Under the pieces are notes generated by a model. The model saw nothing but the letters and a program-made list of their open reading frames with translations, was not told the origin of the DNA and ran no database searches. A DNA stretch of 64,000 nt from NCBI GenBank assembly GCA_016630905.1, contig WBMQ01000016.1:98521-162520 (forward strand). The letters are read 5' to 3'. The stretch's first letter is position 1. Each line of letters starts with the position of its first letter. Positions 1 to 11,413 of the stretch are shown here, piece after piece. The stretch comes from Capillidium heterosporum (taxonomy: Eukaryota > Entomophthoromycota > Entomophthoromycetes > Entomophthorales > Capillidiaceae). The translations under genes were made by a program, and so were the position numbers.

Positions 1-1266
1 ACCATACATACTGGGCAACAGAAGTTTATGCCCAGCCACTCATCTATACACTCCTTATGGTAATGGTGGTTGCAGTTCAACTTTCGAATTAGCTCATCGT
101 TCTCATACTCTGTATAACAGATCGTACAGGTTGAGGCATCCTTACTTAAACCTTGAATCGTTGGATACTTGTCAACTTTTACAGCTGTACTATTAACCTT
201 CGTCTTCTTGGTAAATATCGACTTCATGCTTATTCTATTAATACGCTTCTCTACTTTAGTTGTTACATTCGATTCTTCATCGATGGAAACTATCCTATCG
301 AATTTGAATATGGGATGTTGTGCTAGAAGCTGTTGATGCGATTTAAAAGTAAAGTACTTGAGTAGTAATAAGATGGGTCGCAATGGAAGTAGAACCAGCC
401 CATAAATCAAGATGCGAACGAAAAAGAAGTTGTTGGAGATTAGAGATACTAGAGAAAAAACGAAAAAGAAAATGCCGTAGTACTGCAGCATATCTGGAGA
501 ACTGAAGCATTTGCCAGACATTAGTCCTATTCGATATAGCTACATCCAACAAAATAAACTCGAGGACTATCAATGCTAGTCGAGACCTCTTAATAATAAT
601 TGTCGAGGTGGATTTGATATCTTCGGTTGGGAACTTTAGCGTGTAACATAAAACTATTGGTATATTGATTATGGATCGCACTAGGTGGGGCACTAGGAAG
701 ATCAAAACTTTGGATTTGCAATCAGTGTTTGGTGCTAAAATTAGAATGGTTAAATTTGCCAATATAGCTATTAGGTTGAGTAAGGTTCGATACCATAGCT
801 TTATCTTGGCTCCTAGTTGTAGGTTGTGGTACTTCTTAAGGAGGATTTCTATGGTTGTATACTTGAAATTTGGAGATTTCCCAACCTTAGTTGCATTACT
901 ACTTGGTAAGAATTCATCAATGTTGCTATCGGTTTTCGAATTGAATTGTAAAGGGATTTGGGGTATTGGTATCTCATTACAAAAGGTTTTTGATGGATTT
1001 GAATCGATTGCCGGTATTTTCAAACTCAACTTATCTTCTTTGAAAATACCAGTATTACATACAGAAACATCCTCGTGTCCAACTACTACCACTTCAATCT
1101 CGTTGTCATCAAGAGTATCTACATCAGTTGTTGAAATGTTGGGGGATCTATCACTTACACTATCAATAATACTGCTCCCATCATTAAAGTTAGCTTTTAT
1201 CATCTCAAAATCCATGGTTAAAGTTTGATTGGTGTTGCATTCCATATCGTACTGTAAGGTGAACAA
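1..1266 (-). CDS. Multi-span membrane RING-H2 finger protein (probable E3 ubiquitin ligase), 3' end cut by window edge
   Basis: Exon 1 runs 1266-544 and exon 2 runs 482 to the left edge. The intron 543-483 starts GTAGCT and ends GCAG, and splicing it keeps the reading open. The first 130 residues or so are hydrophilic. Then follow about five hydrophobic segments (roughly residues 160-300), including runs such as LNLIAILANLTILIL and GIFFFVFSLVSLIS. After a basic linker comes a RING-H2 finger: CTIC near residue 360, then a C-x-H-x2-H core (LNCNHHYHKEC) and CPVC at the edge. Known membrane RING-H2 proteins pass ubiquitin from an E2 to membrane or luminal clients, and the sequence alone does not tell which membrane. 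Reading straight through the intron instead ends at a stop at 343 and loses the RING, so the spliced model is preferred. The ligase role is inferred from the finger alone. Confidence 0.8.
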
Positions 1267-2526
1267 AAAGTAAATGGTGTGGTTGCTATTGACAAAAAGT
1301 GGCGGATAAGGAATGAAAGGTCCAACTTTCGACTTAGTCTACATTTATATAGCTTCCCTAAAACTCCTTTAATACTAGTATCGGAATCATTTTTCATTAT
1401 AGTATATGTTTTAATTCCTATTAGATAAAAAGGAGTATCCTTTTCTTTTATATTTCGAGGTAATTCCCTGCATCTATATAAAATTTGTATAAGCACCAAC
1501 ATTGAAAGTTCGAAAATGCTTGGATAAATGATAATTACAAAAGAGTCTTGATGTTTATGAGCTCATCGTATGATGGTATATGGGTAATTAATTTCATCAA
1601 GTTCTTAGCGTTCCTTTTAATTCCCAATATCTGGTATTCCAAATCGGGCGAATTAATGATAAGTAGATCATATGCATCAGTTTATATTTTACATTTGTAG
1701 TTGGAGTATGTAACTAGGTTTAAATACTAGCATTGTATTTCAAAGTACTGATGCAAGGTAGTCTAGCTTTATACTAGCATTGATCTACCTTATCTGCCAA
1801 AGCTTTTATTAAGACCTCCTACTGATAAATGATGAATGTACTATATATACTTTATCAGTTGAGCTTGTTTAAAAGTCAAGTGCTATTATCTCAAGAAAAT
1901 CGCATCCCAGGCCTCCTATTCAAGTGGAGCAAAATTTTGATTTACTTGCATAGCCATTAATAGTATATACTTATAAATATATAAATAAATTTACATGGCT
2001 GGAATTGTTTTTGGAACAAGAAATAAAGCTTATATCGACTTTCGCTCCCATTAGATCTGCTATACAGATTCATGTCCATGAATAGCTGTTTAACAATATT
2101 TATCTTTGAATTACGTATCTACTTTAGGATATTTCACAAGCTTGGTAAAATCGTAATTATCTAATAGCATAGTTGAAGTTTATAGTTACATTTCAAAAAT
2201 ATAGCGGCCTAAAAGGTTTAGGTAGAAAATAGCAAGTGTCAAATTACTATATTAGTTAGTATCTGAAACTTATTATCATTCAAAAATATATCCTATGTAT
2301 TATAAAGTTTAAGAAAGAAAGTTAAAAATATGCCCGGATAAAATTTATAGAAACAGACATAACATAGAAAATGATATCGCACAACAAATAAACAGGTTAA
2401 AAGAGCCATTCAAACCAATACAATTAAAAGTTTAAGTAGCCTTCAAATAGAGAATATGATGCTGAAATACTATATACTGTGCACATCTGTCCATACCAAA
2501 TACTAGCAAAGTAGGAAACCATATCT
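1267..2526. other. Intergenic gap, no gene seen
   Basis: AT-rich spacer between the start of the RING gene and the 3' end of the phosphatidylserine synthase gene. Open frames here are short and have no recognisable content. An 11-bp direct repeat, TACTAGCATTG, occurs at 1725-1735 and 1772-1782. I see no RNA gene. Confidence 0.6.
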
Positions 2527-3226
2527 TTACAATTTAGGTATCCGTAACGAGCGGGAGATCATAGTTGATCCTAGCATACCATACAGCAAAGTGACATAAC
2601 TTAGGTCCCCAACCAATAAATTAATCTTTGTGAAACTATCGTACTTGCCAAAGTAGGTGAGGTAGGCCAAGTACAAAACCAAAAGTAAAGAGGTTGGGAT
2701 AGGAGTGCCCTCAAAGTAGTTGATCTTCCCAGTACTATCTTTAGGTAAGCTAGCAACCGTTGCATTATATCTCGCCAACCGCGCTATACCGCAACATACA
2801 AAGTAGACAAGGACAATCTGATCTAAAAACGTACGCAAACCTAAGCTAAACCCTAAACAGGCTGGTGCTAAACCAAATGATACCTTAAACTATTAGATAA
2901 CACATAAAGAACAAAATTACCAAGTCAGCTAGTGAATCCAGCTCCTGCCCCAGCAACGAAGATTCGTTACGGAAGCGAGCTACCCTACCGTCAAATATAT
3001 CAAAGAAGCAACCCAAGAACACCAAAAAATAACCCAACTTCAAATACCCGACTTCCTTTTCGCCACCTGCCAAGTAATTTAAGCAGCATAGGATAGCACT
3101 TGTACCGCAACATCCATTCATCAAAGTTAAAAAGTCGGCAATATAGAAGTTGCGCACCATAGAGAAGTGTTGGTACTTGATCTCTTTGCCTACCTTGGTC
3201 TTACTGTCGTCTTTGGGGTTGGTCAT
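2527..3226 (-). CDS. CHO1: CDP-diacylglycerol-serine O-phosphatidyltransferase (phosphatidylserine synthase)
   Basis: Makes phosphatidylserine from CDP-diacylglycerol and serine in the ER membrane. Exons are 3226-2921 and 2883-2527, giving 220 residues. The CDP-alcohol phosphotransferase signature D-G-x2-A-R-x8-G-x3-D-x3-D is complete near residues 79-102 (DGRVAR, then GQELDSLAD) and is followed by the family-typical SFGLAPA. Four to six hydrophobic segments follow, and the IARLARYN motif with the downstream GTPIP are as expected for PssA/Cho1 enzymes. The intron is only 37 nt if it ends at TTTAAG. An in-frame alternative acceptor six bases earlier would make it 31 nt and add Phe-Lys. Length is short but complete compared with yeast Cho1 (276 aa). 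Confidence 0.93.
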
Positions 3227-5185
3227 CTTGTCTACTCAGCTTAATTCTTGTGAACTGAAGGGTCAGACTTGTTTTGAGTTCCTTATCTTCCGTCTTTTTA
3301 CATAATTGTTGATTTAATCAGTTCTAACGAGTATCATTGGTTCAAGGTAAGGCTTGGTTGGAAAGTGCATTTGATTGGTGGTTTTTATTTTGAAAACAAA
3401 GGTTTTCTGTTGGGAATCAACTTAATGGTTCATTGAATAAATTTTCAGCAAGCTGCAAAGAATTTGCAAATTGCACTTTTCTAGTTTCTTGGAAGTGAGA
3501 TGACGATTGAGCTAAAAATAGCAAAGTTAAAGTTCTAAATAAAATGCGTTAAAAGTAAATAGTTCATTTATATTATAGTACATTTTATTTGTAATTTTCA
3601 TATATTTTATATTAGTGTTACTACAAGAGGTGAATTCATTGCCAAAAGTATATGCTGACCAATACAGGAACAACGTGTTCATTTTTACAACATGGTATAC
3701 TAGACACCTCTATTGAGATATAACGTTTTGATTATACCCCATACTTCAGTCTTTGTTATATGAAGTGCATTCCTAAACTCTAAAGTGCTTTTAAACTATC
3801 TCTAGTCATATCCTTGAATAGAAATTATAATTAAAACCATCAATATATCATAAAACATTCAATACTTTGGAGATATTGTTGGAATTTCTTATTACGAATA
3901 GCTAAGCTAGATATAAGTATCAATAAAAAGTTCTTTATCTAAAACATCATTAGAAAAGTGTCGGCTATAGCAACTAAGGTTTACATGATAGATGATGATT
4001 ATTCAATTGTATTCTCAAAAATCACTTTACTCAACCTTGTAATGTAAACAAGCCTACCTAAAGTGATGGAATCTTTAAATATATTTTATTGAAGAATTTG
4101 TCTTGGCAACAAAGTTGAAGGTTGCTACCAAAACCATTATATATGAAGGGAAATGAGCCTCAAAAGCCTACCATCCAAATTCTATATTGAATTTAGATCC
4201 CAATGATGGACACTTTGATCCAACACAAGAGACCAAGCTACCAAATCGAGTAATTGTGTCAATACTAAACATAGCTTTCTTAAAATATACTCAGATATCG
4301 GAAAAGGTATAAAATTAAAAATCCAGCAAGGGATGATTTTGTCACCAATTCCTCAAGTGCGTTAATTTCCTATTTGAAAATGGGCCGTGGAAATTGTAAA
4401 GTAAATTTGATTGTGGTTGATAAAATTTACTATAAGCAGCTTCCTAGTATATATTTAATGCAAAGCCAAACTCAACTTTCGGATATAAAGTAGATTATCA
4501 GATAAAATACTGCATATGTTGGATAGAAGTGTCGCACTTCTTATTAGATTCAAATTTTCAAGATAGATTTTAGATTGACGTTCTCGAAGATAAGGGCATC
4601 GATATTTTGGACTATATCCAGTCATTCGATGAGATTCAAAAGCTGCTATTAGTATCTACTAAAATAAAACATACTTTTGTTCCAAGTGATGCATAGGGGT
4701 TTATTCTATAGGTATCTGATAAAGTTTACTATATACTTGTGCTGACGATCCAAGAGCTTTTGATGTAATTAAAGTATAAAATGGGAACATACCACTGTTA
4801 TATATATAGGAATTGTGCTAACTGGTGAAATTAATATTGCACTCGATCGATATATTTTATAATTATATAGTTGGAAAAATTCTCTTTCATATATCAGTAG
4901 GGCATCACTATAAATTGATACGAAGAGTATATGGTTAAAAAGTAAATGCCAGATGTAGTAGGTGGAGCTTGATATTTTCAAAAATCAAAAGCTAGCCAAT
5001 ATTGTTATCAGATTCAATATGCACCTGTTATATTTTATTTTTAATAAAAATGATAGCTATAAAGGGTTCCTGTGCAAATATATATACGGTCATTCATTCA
5101 AGAACATTTAAATTTAGGTCGTAAAATAGTATATAAATAAGACAAGAACATTAAATTCCAAAAATCAACTTTTGAATAGAATTTG
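3227..5185. other. Intergenic gap with one decayed coding fragment
   Basis: Long AT-rich spacer upstream of both the synthase (minus) and the MFS transporter (plus), so it should hold both promoters. About 4575-4696 there is a stretch of 39 codons in one frame with protein-like composition (DVLEDKGIDILDYIQ, then a stop at TAG). It is bounded by stops, has no start and no recognisable family, so it is at best a gene remnant. Nothing else stands out. Confidence 0.5.
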
Positions 5186-6793
5186 ATGAGCAAAGTAAAG
5201 AGTGATCCTCCAGCAGTAGATCTAGTCGAGAAAGAGCGAGATTCCTTCGGCCTGGAACCGATTGCCAATGACGGCAAGCAAAAATTCAACTTCAACATCA
5301 TTCTTATATTGGTTGGTGTCTTCATCTTCATCCTGGCGCACAGCATAGCCTTCGCCATCCTCTTTGCCTTGGATCCCCTCATCCTAAGTGACTTGAACTC
5401 CTTCGATTTAAACGGCATCCCCGGCATCATAGGCATCCTTTTGACTATTTTAGTTTTGCCTTTATTCGGCAAGTTTAGCGACATATTTGGTAGGGGTAAA
5501 ATCTTAATCGTGGCGCTAGTTATGTTGGCGATTGGCAACTTGCTCTCGGGGTTAAATAGCGGCAGCTTTGTGATTTACACTGTAGGTACGGTTATAAATT
5601 CAATCGGTGTCGATGGCAAAAACCTCATCATCCCAGTTATTTTAGCCGAGATCTTGGTTACAGAGAACCGTGGTTTTGGTAACATTCTATTCTATCTACC
5701 TACCACCTGCTCCATCTTCATCGCTATCCCATTGATCGAACCAGCCACTGTTTTGGGGTGGAAATGGATCTTCATTATACTGGCTATTTCCGTAGTTGTA
5801 GGTTCTATTCCTCTGCTAGTAGGTCTGTTTAGGGAGCAAAAGCATGTGGCTCATGAGAAAAAGACCTTAACCTGGTCCTTAGTCAACGAAATCGATTTAA
5901 TAGGCCTCCTGCTCCTAGTTGTCAGTTTGGGACTTATCTTAATCCCCTTTACAATCGTAACCCGTGAGTCACTGGGCTCCGCTAGCCCTACCATAATTTC
6001 CATGTTAGTTGTCGGGGTTGTGGTCCTGGTGGGATTGTTGATGTGGGAGTTCAAGTTTAGCTCCAACCCCCTGATTCCCAAACGCATCTTCCAGAACAAA
6101 GCCCTCATGATCGTCATCGCTGTCAAGTGTATGCTTAAATTCGAGTCGGCCATCAATTGGGAATACTTTAGCACCTACCTCATCATTTCTAGAGATATAT
6201 CTGAGACCTACTCAGCAGCTTTGGCCAGAAGTTTCCAGGTTTCGTGGATTGTCGCTGGGATCATAGCAGCTATCCTCCTCAAGAAATTCAAGTGGACACG
6301 ATCCTTGATTTGGTTAGGGGTTGTCTTGAACATAATCGGAATCGCCTTGACCATCCCAGCCCGTCACCCTGGATCTTCCGATGCCCTCATAATTGTTGCT
6401 GAGATCTTCATAGGGGTCGGTACCGGTATCATAGACTGTATCGTTACCGTGTTCTATCAATCTACTGTCGATTTCAAAGATATATCTACCATCACCTATA
6501 TAGTTTCACTGCTAGATAGTATCGTTGCTAGTATAGGGTCGGCTGTCGCCGTCGCTACTTGGAATAGGACCTTGTCCGACAACTTAATTAGTTATCTGCC
6601 TAGCGAGTATGCGGAGCAGGTTCCTGGCCTTTTAAGTGATATATACTCATTGCGCGAACTTCCAGCTAATGTCAAAGAGTATTGGATCCACGCCTTGGGA
6701 GATTCGCAGCTGGTCATGTGCTCCGTTTCTCTATCTTTGGCCTGCGTTGGCGGTTTACTTGCACTATTTATTAAGAAGCTCAACCTGCAGTGA
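5186..6793 (+). CDS. Major facilitator superfamily transporter, 14-span type (siderophore/drug H+ antiporter-like)
   Basis: A single exon of 535 residues starting at the ATG at 5186. A soluble N-terminus of about 35 residues precedes about 14 hydrophobic helices. The loop after helix 2 has the MFS signature (GKFSDIFGRGKI, near residues 97-108). The second half has NPLIPKRIF before a membrane segment and ends with a long extracytoplasmic loop followed by ALGDSQLVM. That layout recalls fungal siderophore-iron and DHA2 transporters. Such proteins use the proton gradient to move small molecules across the plasma or vacuolar membrane. The substrate cannot be read from sequence, and an SIT-like role is only a suggestion. 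No introns, unlike most neighbours. Confidence 0.85.
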   Translation: MSKVKSDPPAVDLVEKERDSFGLEPIANDGKQKFNFNIILILVGVFIFILAHSIAFAILFALDPLILSDLNSFDLNGIPGIIGILLTILVLPLFGKFSDIFGRGKILIVALVMLAIGNLLSGLNSGSFVIYTVGTVINSIGVDGKNLIIPVILAEILVTENRGFGNILFYLPTTCSIFIAIPLIEPATVLGWKWIFIILAISVVVGSIPLLVGLFREQKHVAHEKKTLTWSLVNEIDLIGLLLLVVSLGLILIPFTIVTRESLGSASPTIISMLVVGVVVLVGLLMWEFKFSSNPLIPKRIFQNKALMIVIAVKCMLKFESAINWEYFSTYLIISRDISETYSAALARSFQVSWIVAGIIAAILLKKFKWTRSLIWLGVVLNIIGIALTIPARHPGSSDALIIVAEIFIGVGTGIIDCIVTVFYQSTVDFKDISTITYIVSLLDSIVASIGSAVAVATWNRTLSDNLISYLPSEYAEQVPGLLSDIYSLRELPANVKEYWIHALGDSQLVMCSVSLSLACVGGLLALFIKKLNLQ

Positions 6794-7130
6794 AGTTAAT
6801 TTTCTAGATTGCTAATAAATATAGTTATTTGTTAAAGTTTTATGTTTAAAATTTCAAGTACTAGCTATATGTTCTGATCATTATGTCCACGTTCTGTGGT
6901 TTTATCAAAATCGAAAGGCTATCTCGTCAAATAGTCTTAATGGAGGTAGACATTTGTTTCCTTAGAGCGACAATAATAGCTGGATTTGCTGTTTAAAAGT
7001 TTACACCTAAAGTTCAATATTTAAATAAAACCAATTGGTTGGATTAAAAGCAATTAACACACGCAGCTTACAAAATCAAAGGCTTATCAAATCGTCAAGC
7101 TAGCTTTCAGACTCAAAAGAAGACAACAGC
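6794..7130. other. Short intergenic region, probable promoter of the LRR-like gene
   Basis: 337 bp between the MFS stop and the next ATG. It has AT-rich runs but no motif I can name with confidence. Confidence 0.5.
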
Positions 7131-8711
7131 ATGGTCGATTTCAACTCGGAGCAATTCGATTTCTTCTGGCCCTTAGTGCTCGACCTATTCCCAGTGAAAA
7201 CTCGACTAAAATTTCGCTACTTGAACCACAGCTTTGATAAATTTACAATTCCATCGATTTGGCGTAAAATAGAGATGCACGGCTATCAGCTAGGATACTT
7301 CTTGCCACGTATAGGGTGCTACAGTAATTTGATAAAAAGCGCAAGTAAACCTAAAGGTAGTGCTCATATGCCACAAATTTTAGTCTACATTTTACTTTCA
7401 TGTCGTAATTTGACCTACCTAGATGGACTTATGTTAAACTCAAACGAACCTCAACTACCTTTGACCAACTGGCACAACCTACAGTACCTTAAAATTACAA
7501 CAGACTACCGATCCTTACCTGAATTTTTTCCTGCCATCTTAACCCTAAGTAAGATAAGGACTTTACATCTTAATTATACTGGTCCAAATAGACCTTCTAC
7601 ACCCTATGACTTTTCCTTCATGCGAGGATTGGATGCGACTGGGTTGCAGCATCTCATTTTAACTACCGACTGTATGTCAGCCGACGACTTTTTGTTCTTT
7701 CCAGAAAAACTGGTCAGTTTAACTGTGAATACCAAAGTTGGCTACAACTCTCCCCTCTCCCGTTTAGATCGCAAGATGATCAACTTGAAGCGGTTGGAGT
7801 TGAACTTGGAGCCCAGCTACAACTACAACTTTGATAACGACTGGGAATTGAATCTGTCTCCAACCAACTTCCCCCAGCTGGAATCTTTGAAGTTAAACAG
7901 TGGCGCCACTGGGGATTCCAACTCGTTGTTCGGGACCGAGCTCCTCATCCCCTGCCCCGTCTACCCCAATCTCAAGCTGATCAAGCTACCTCCGTTCCAT
8001 GAGCCCACTTCACTCACCCAACTTGCGACGATGGCACCTAAATTGACCAGCTTGAACTTTGCCAATAATTCCAGCATAAACAATTGGGCCGTCGCCACTT
8101 TGCTGGCTAAGCTGGAGCAGCTGCGTTATCTCAATTTAACAGGATGTAGTATCAACGATGAAGCCTTCACTCCACCTCAGAATGTAAGTCGACGCTCGAG
8201 CTGCCGACTCCATTTCCTCAAAATCCGACAAGTCCGTCGACTTGGTCCTTTATTTCTAGATTTTGTGTTAACTATTGCGCAACAGCTCCGGTATCTCGAT
8301 ATCAACCGGTGTCAATTTATCGAGCAAGTGGATCCGGTAGCGCAACGTATCGCTACCGCTACTTCCAACCTCCCCCTCAAGCTTATAAACGAACGTATCG
8401 GTGACCAATCGCTGCCATGGGTTGGGCTTGATTGTACCAATTGCCTCGCCTTCGAACGTTCCATCTACAACTTGGCCATGGCTGGCAAGCTGCCCCGACT
8501 CCGCCACCTCACCATCTACAAATTTAGGGATCCTAACTACCAGGCCTTTGATCTCAACAACGGTATCATTGGTATGTCCATCCGCCAAATCACCAGTCTA
8601 ATCGACAGGTTTCCCGATCTCAACCCAGTCAGTGAATACCCATCTCAGTTTTCGAACAGAGAACTACTGCCCAACTTCTTCATCTACCATGATACGGAGT
8701 TTGAAGTATGA
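7131..8711 (+). CDS. F-box/LRR (RNI-like) protein
   Basis: The N-terminus (FFWPLVLDLFPVKTRLKFRYL, then SIWRKIEMHG) resembles a degenerate F-box. The remainder contains irregular leucine-rich repeats (for example LRYLNLTGCSINDEAF and LRYLDINRC), i.e. a ribonuclease-inhibitor-like solenoid. Such proteins usually select substrates for SCF ubiquitin ligases, but the weak F-box makes that an inference. Read through, the frame gives 526 residues. A likely in-frame intron lies at 8184-8285: GTAAGT donor, TTAAC branch-like site and CAACAG acceptor, 102 nt. It encodes an odd Arg-rich patch that interrupts an LRR, and removal gives 492 residues with two LRRs joined cleanly. Resembles in type, not closely in sequence, the F-box gene at 40.6-41.8 kb. 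Confidence 0.7.
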   Translation: MVDFNSEQFDFFWPLVLDLFPVKTRLKFRYLNHSFDKFTIPSIWRKIEMHGYQLGYFLPRIGCYSNLIKSASKPKGSAHMPQILVYILLSCRNLTYLDGLMLNSNEPQLPLTNWHNLQYLKITTDYRSLPEFFPAILTLSKIRTLHLNYTGPNRPSTPYDFSFMRGLDATGLQHLILTTDCMSADDFLFFPEKLVSLTVNTKVGYNSPLSRLDRKMINLKRLELNLEPSYNYNFDNDWELNLSPTNFPQLESLKLNSGATGDSNSLFGTELLIPCPVYPNLKLIKLPPFHEPTSLTQLATMAPKLTSLNFANNSSINNWAVATLLAKLEQLRYLNLTGCSINDEAFTPPQNVSRRSSCRLHFLKIRQVRRLGPLFLDFVLTIAQQLRYLDINRCQFIEQVDPVAQRIATATSNLPLKLINERIGDQSLPWVGLDCTNCLAFERSIYNLAMAGKLPRLRHLTIYKFRDPNYQAFDLNNGIIGMSIRQITSLIDRFPDLNPVSEYPSQFSNRELLPNFFIYHDTEFEV

Positions 8712-9845
8712 GTATGAAGTATCCGAAATGTTTTTGTATTGAAGATGAATGGCCATAATTTATATTGGAAATGCTTTGCTTTGCTTATCCTTATTTTATA
8801 ACTGCTGGTTGGTTTAATCGATTGCGGATGGTTGGACTACATGCTTGTCACAATTTATAGGCATGTTTAAACAATTGTATCTTACCGCTTGCAAGGCTAG
8901 ATCTTATGGTTTGTATATTATTTATTAAAGTTCTTATTACTACTACCTTAAAATTATACGCATACTCGCTCTTAATAAAGTTTATATATCATTCTTTAGA
9001 ATTATTTTTATACTTTGAGTTCAAATGCAAAAGGCAGTTATTGGTACTCCTTTCAGACTTGAAGGTTGGTTGCTGAATTTCATTGGAATTGGTATTTCAA
9101 AGGCAAGATACGCGTTAACGAAGCAGTGAATTGAGTCAATTTAAGATTGGAGAATAATGCCAATATAAATAAGTAAATCATACTTTATTAAATAACTAAA
9201 TAATTCATATAGTTTCTCTATATAAGAGCCATAAAATGTATTTTTTATATTATCGGAACTATTTATATTTAGAAATGCCATCATCTCTACTTTACCATCG
9301 TACACAAACTACGTTACTTTTTTATAGTGTGAGCAAGTTCATAGTTTGTGTAAACTATAGAAGCAAATTTACACTGTGCATACTAAATTAAGAAACTATG
9401 GTAATAGTTTCTAGAGAAATAAAACTATATTGAGTTTGGGATTTCTGAATTGCAACTTGAATTTGCAACTTTTGGTTGAAAATCTTATTCAAATACTGCC
9501 AACAGTCAAATAGAAAATCCTAGCATTTCCAGTTGACCTGTCAGACTTTTATCGAATGAAACGGTTAGCTCAGCTTCATGTGCGCTAGAAAAGAGTTCAT
9601 GAACCAAGCCACATGTGACTTCAAAAAGAAGTAGACAAGCTTATAATGCCATGGTCCTCACCTAGCTTGATAGTTATTGCCAAAACTATAAATACCGTTC
9701 AATTATTAGGTAGTATTATTTGGCACAGGATTATCAGCCCACAGCTTTTACAAAGTATAAATAAGCGGTTGGTCCGAAGATTGCTCTTCCATATAACTAA
9801 AGTAAAAGATACCAAAGCTATTCGAAAGTATCCGCAACAAGGTCT
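8712..9845. other. Intergenic gap with a perfect 11-bp inverted repeat
   Basis: No coding region that I trust. TACACAAACTA at 9301-9311 pairs with TAGTTTGTGTA at 9342-9352 (30-nt loop). A short open frame at 9646-9858 has no conserved content and is treated as chance. Confidence 0.5.
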
Positions 9846-10444
9846 GCTAACTCAATGAGAATGTCAAGCATGCTCTCGATAAAGACAAGTACGCACCTAA
9901 ACAAGAAGCCAAGCAAATTCTGAAATTGCTGTTAAGAGTTTTCACCAACACCGACAACTTCAGCATAGAAGAAAATGTTGAAATCAACAAAGATATGGCA
10001 TGTTTTATAGTCTTCAACTTGGTCATTGACGAACTCATCATAGTAGGTATATGTCAAGGTGATACTGAAGACAGCAAAGGCAATGAATGTAAGAACTCTC
10101 GAAAATTCATCAAATTTACCGCAGCCTCGAACTACCTTCTACAGAAATATGATATCAAGTACTTACTCCCAAAATTATCATGGCCAGTTCCTACTACTTC
10201 AACTCGCAGGGTGAAGGCGAATATGTAGGTAGAATCGAAGCTGATATGATTATAAAGTTCGTTGAGGCCATAAAATATCAAAAAGCTACCTACACCACTA
10301 AATTGATTAGAGGAGATTGAAGGTGAAGAATATAATAACAAAGTTGAATATAAAGATGGAAATGAAAAGGTATGCGACGATGAGGATAAGTATGAAAATA
10401 AAGTCGAAAGAGAGAGCATATATTATGAAGCTAATGGTGCATGA
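9846..10444 (+). pseudogene. Decayed member of the local MCQAG protein family
   Basis: Conceptual translation from about 9851 follows the two intact family members at 13.3 and 14.5 kb: a YAPKQEAKQILKLLL helix, a FSIEENVE segment, then the core IIVGICQGDTEDS and LLQKYDIKYLLPK. There is no start codon in the right frame. A frame change near 10168 is needed to continue into a KIIMASSYYF-like segment, matching IVMKGPYAF of the intact gene. A further frame change reaches an acidic tail ending at the stop 10442-10444. The conserved Asp of the core is already replaced (ACFIVF). At least two indels and no ATG make this a pseudogene. Confidence 0.75.
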
Positions 10445-11413
10445 TAAATCCTAAAAAATTTCAGCTAGGTAGCTTAACTAAGTACAATACAGCGACAATA
10501 AATCATATATATATAAAACTACATACTTTTACTTACAATATCTATAGTCTCTCTTTCTATTAGACTGATTTAGAGTTAAACCAACCTTAAAGCCATCAGA
10601 TTTCAAAGCTATACCAAATCCAAAGCTAAAAAGGTAATGCATCATCAAAAATAACAAAATTTCTCTTAAAATACTCATTACCATAGTTTACTATAGTTAT
10701 AACTATAGCTCTAAAAAATAAAAATACCTTATAAAATCACCACAACTTCCATAAAATCAAATACCAAGACCAGTTATATACATTTAATTCGAAAGTTTGT
10801 CAACTATGTTTCGGTTCAAACAATAAATTACAAATGTACTGCATCAACCTTCATTTTAATATTGGTAAAGTTACCTCAAATGGAGCTTGTTTATTGAAAA
10901 GACTTTGTTAAGCTGCATACATATTATCTATGAAAGTTATATCTTAATATAATGATGGCTAAAGTAGGGAGCATGTATATTTACATGAGCTATTGTGAAT
11001 AGGGTACTTGGTCGTCAAGTTAAAGCTGTAATGGTTCTCTAGATAAAATTGACTTTTTTCTATAAAGTCTACAGATAATCCGGCTCTTTTGCAGCAATAT
11101 GTGCCAAGGTATTGGAGCCAATTACTCAAAGTAGCTAGTAGAATTATTAGGATCAGCATTTTTAATTACCACTTTGTATATCAAGGGCCTAAATTTGAGT
11201 ATAGTTATATTAAAAGCTATTTACCAAATCCACCACATATAAAATATTTGTTCCAGCTTTAGATAGGGCAGCGACTCAATCAAGCTAAAGCAAGCTAATT
11301 TAATGAATCTATCCTACAATTATCATCAGCCAACTTTAGGTGCTCAAAACTATATAAAGCAGTGCATAGATAATACTCAAAGTGCATACAGTCTTAAAAA
11401 CTACAACAACTAA
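10445..11413. other. Intergenic gap, no gene seen
   Basis: AT-rich DNA with short open frames only. No RNA gene or repeat recognised. Confidence 0.5.

Noticed and set aside
1218-1502. 94-codon minus-strand frame upstream of the RING gene
   Set aside because: Overlaps the start of the RING gene, has no conserved features and sits in its promoter region.
9646-9858. 70-codon plus frame before the first MCQAG pseudogene
   Set aside because: No similarity to the family N-terminus or anything known. It ends where the family-like frame begins, in a different frame.
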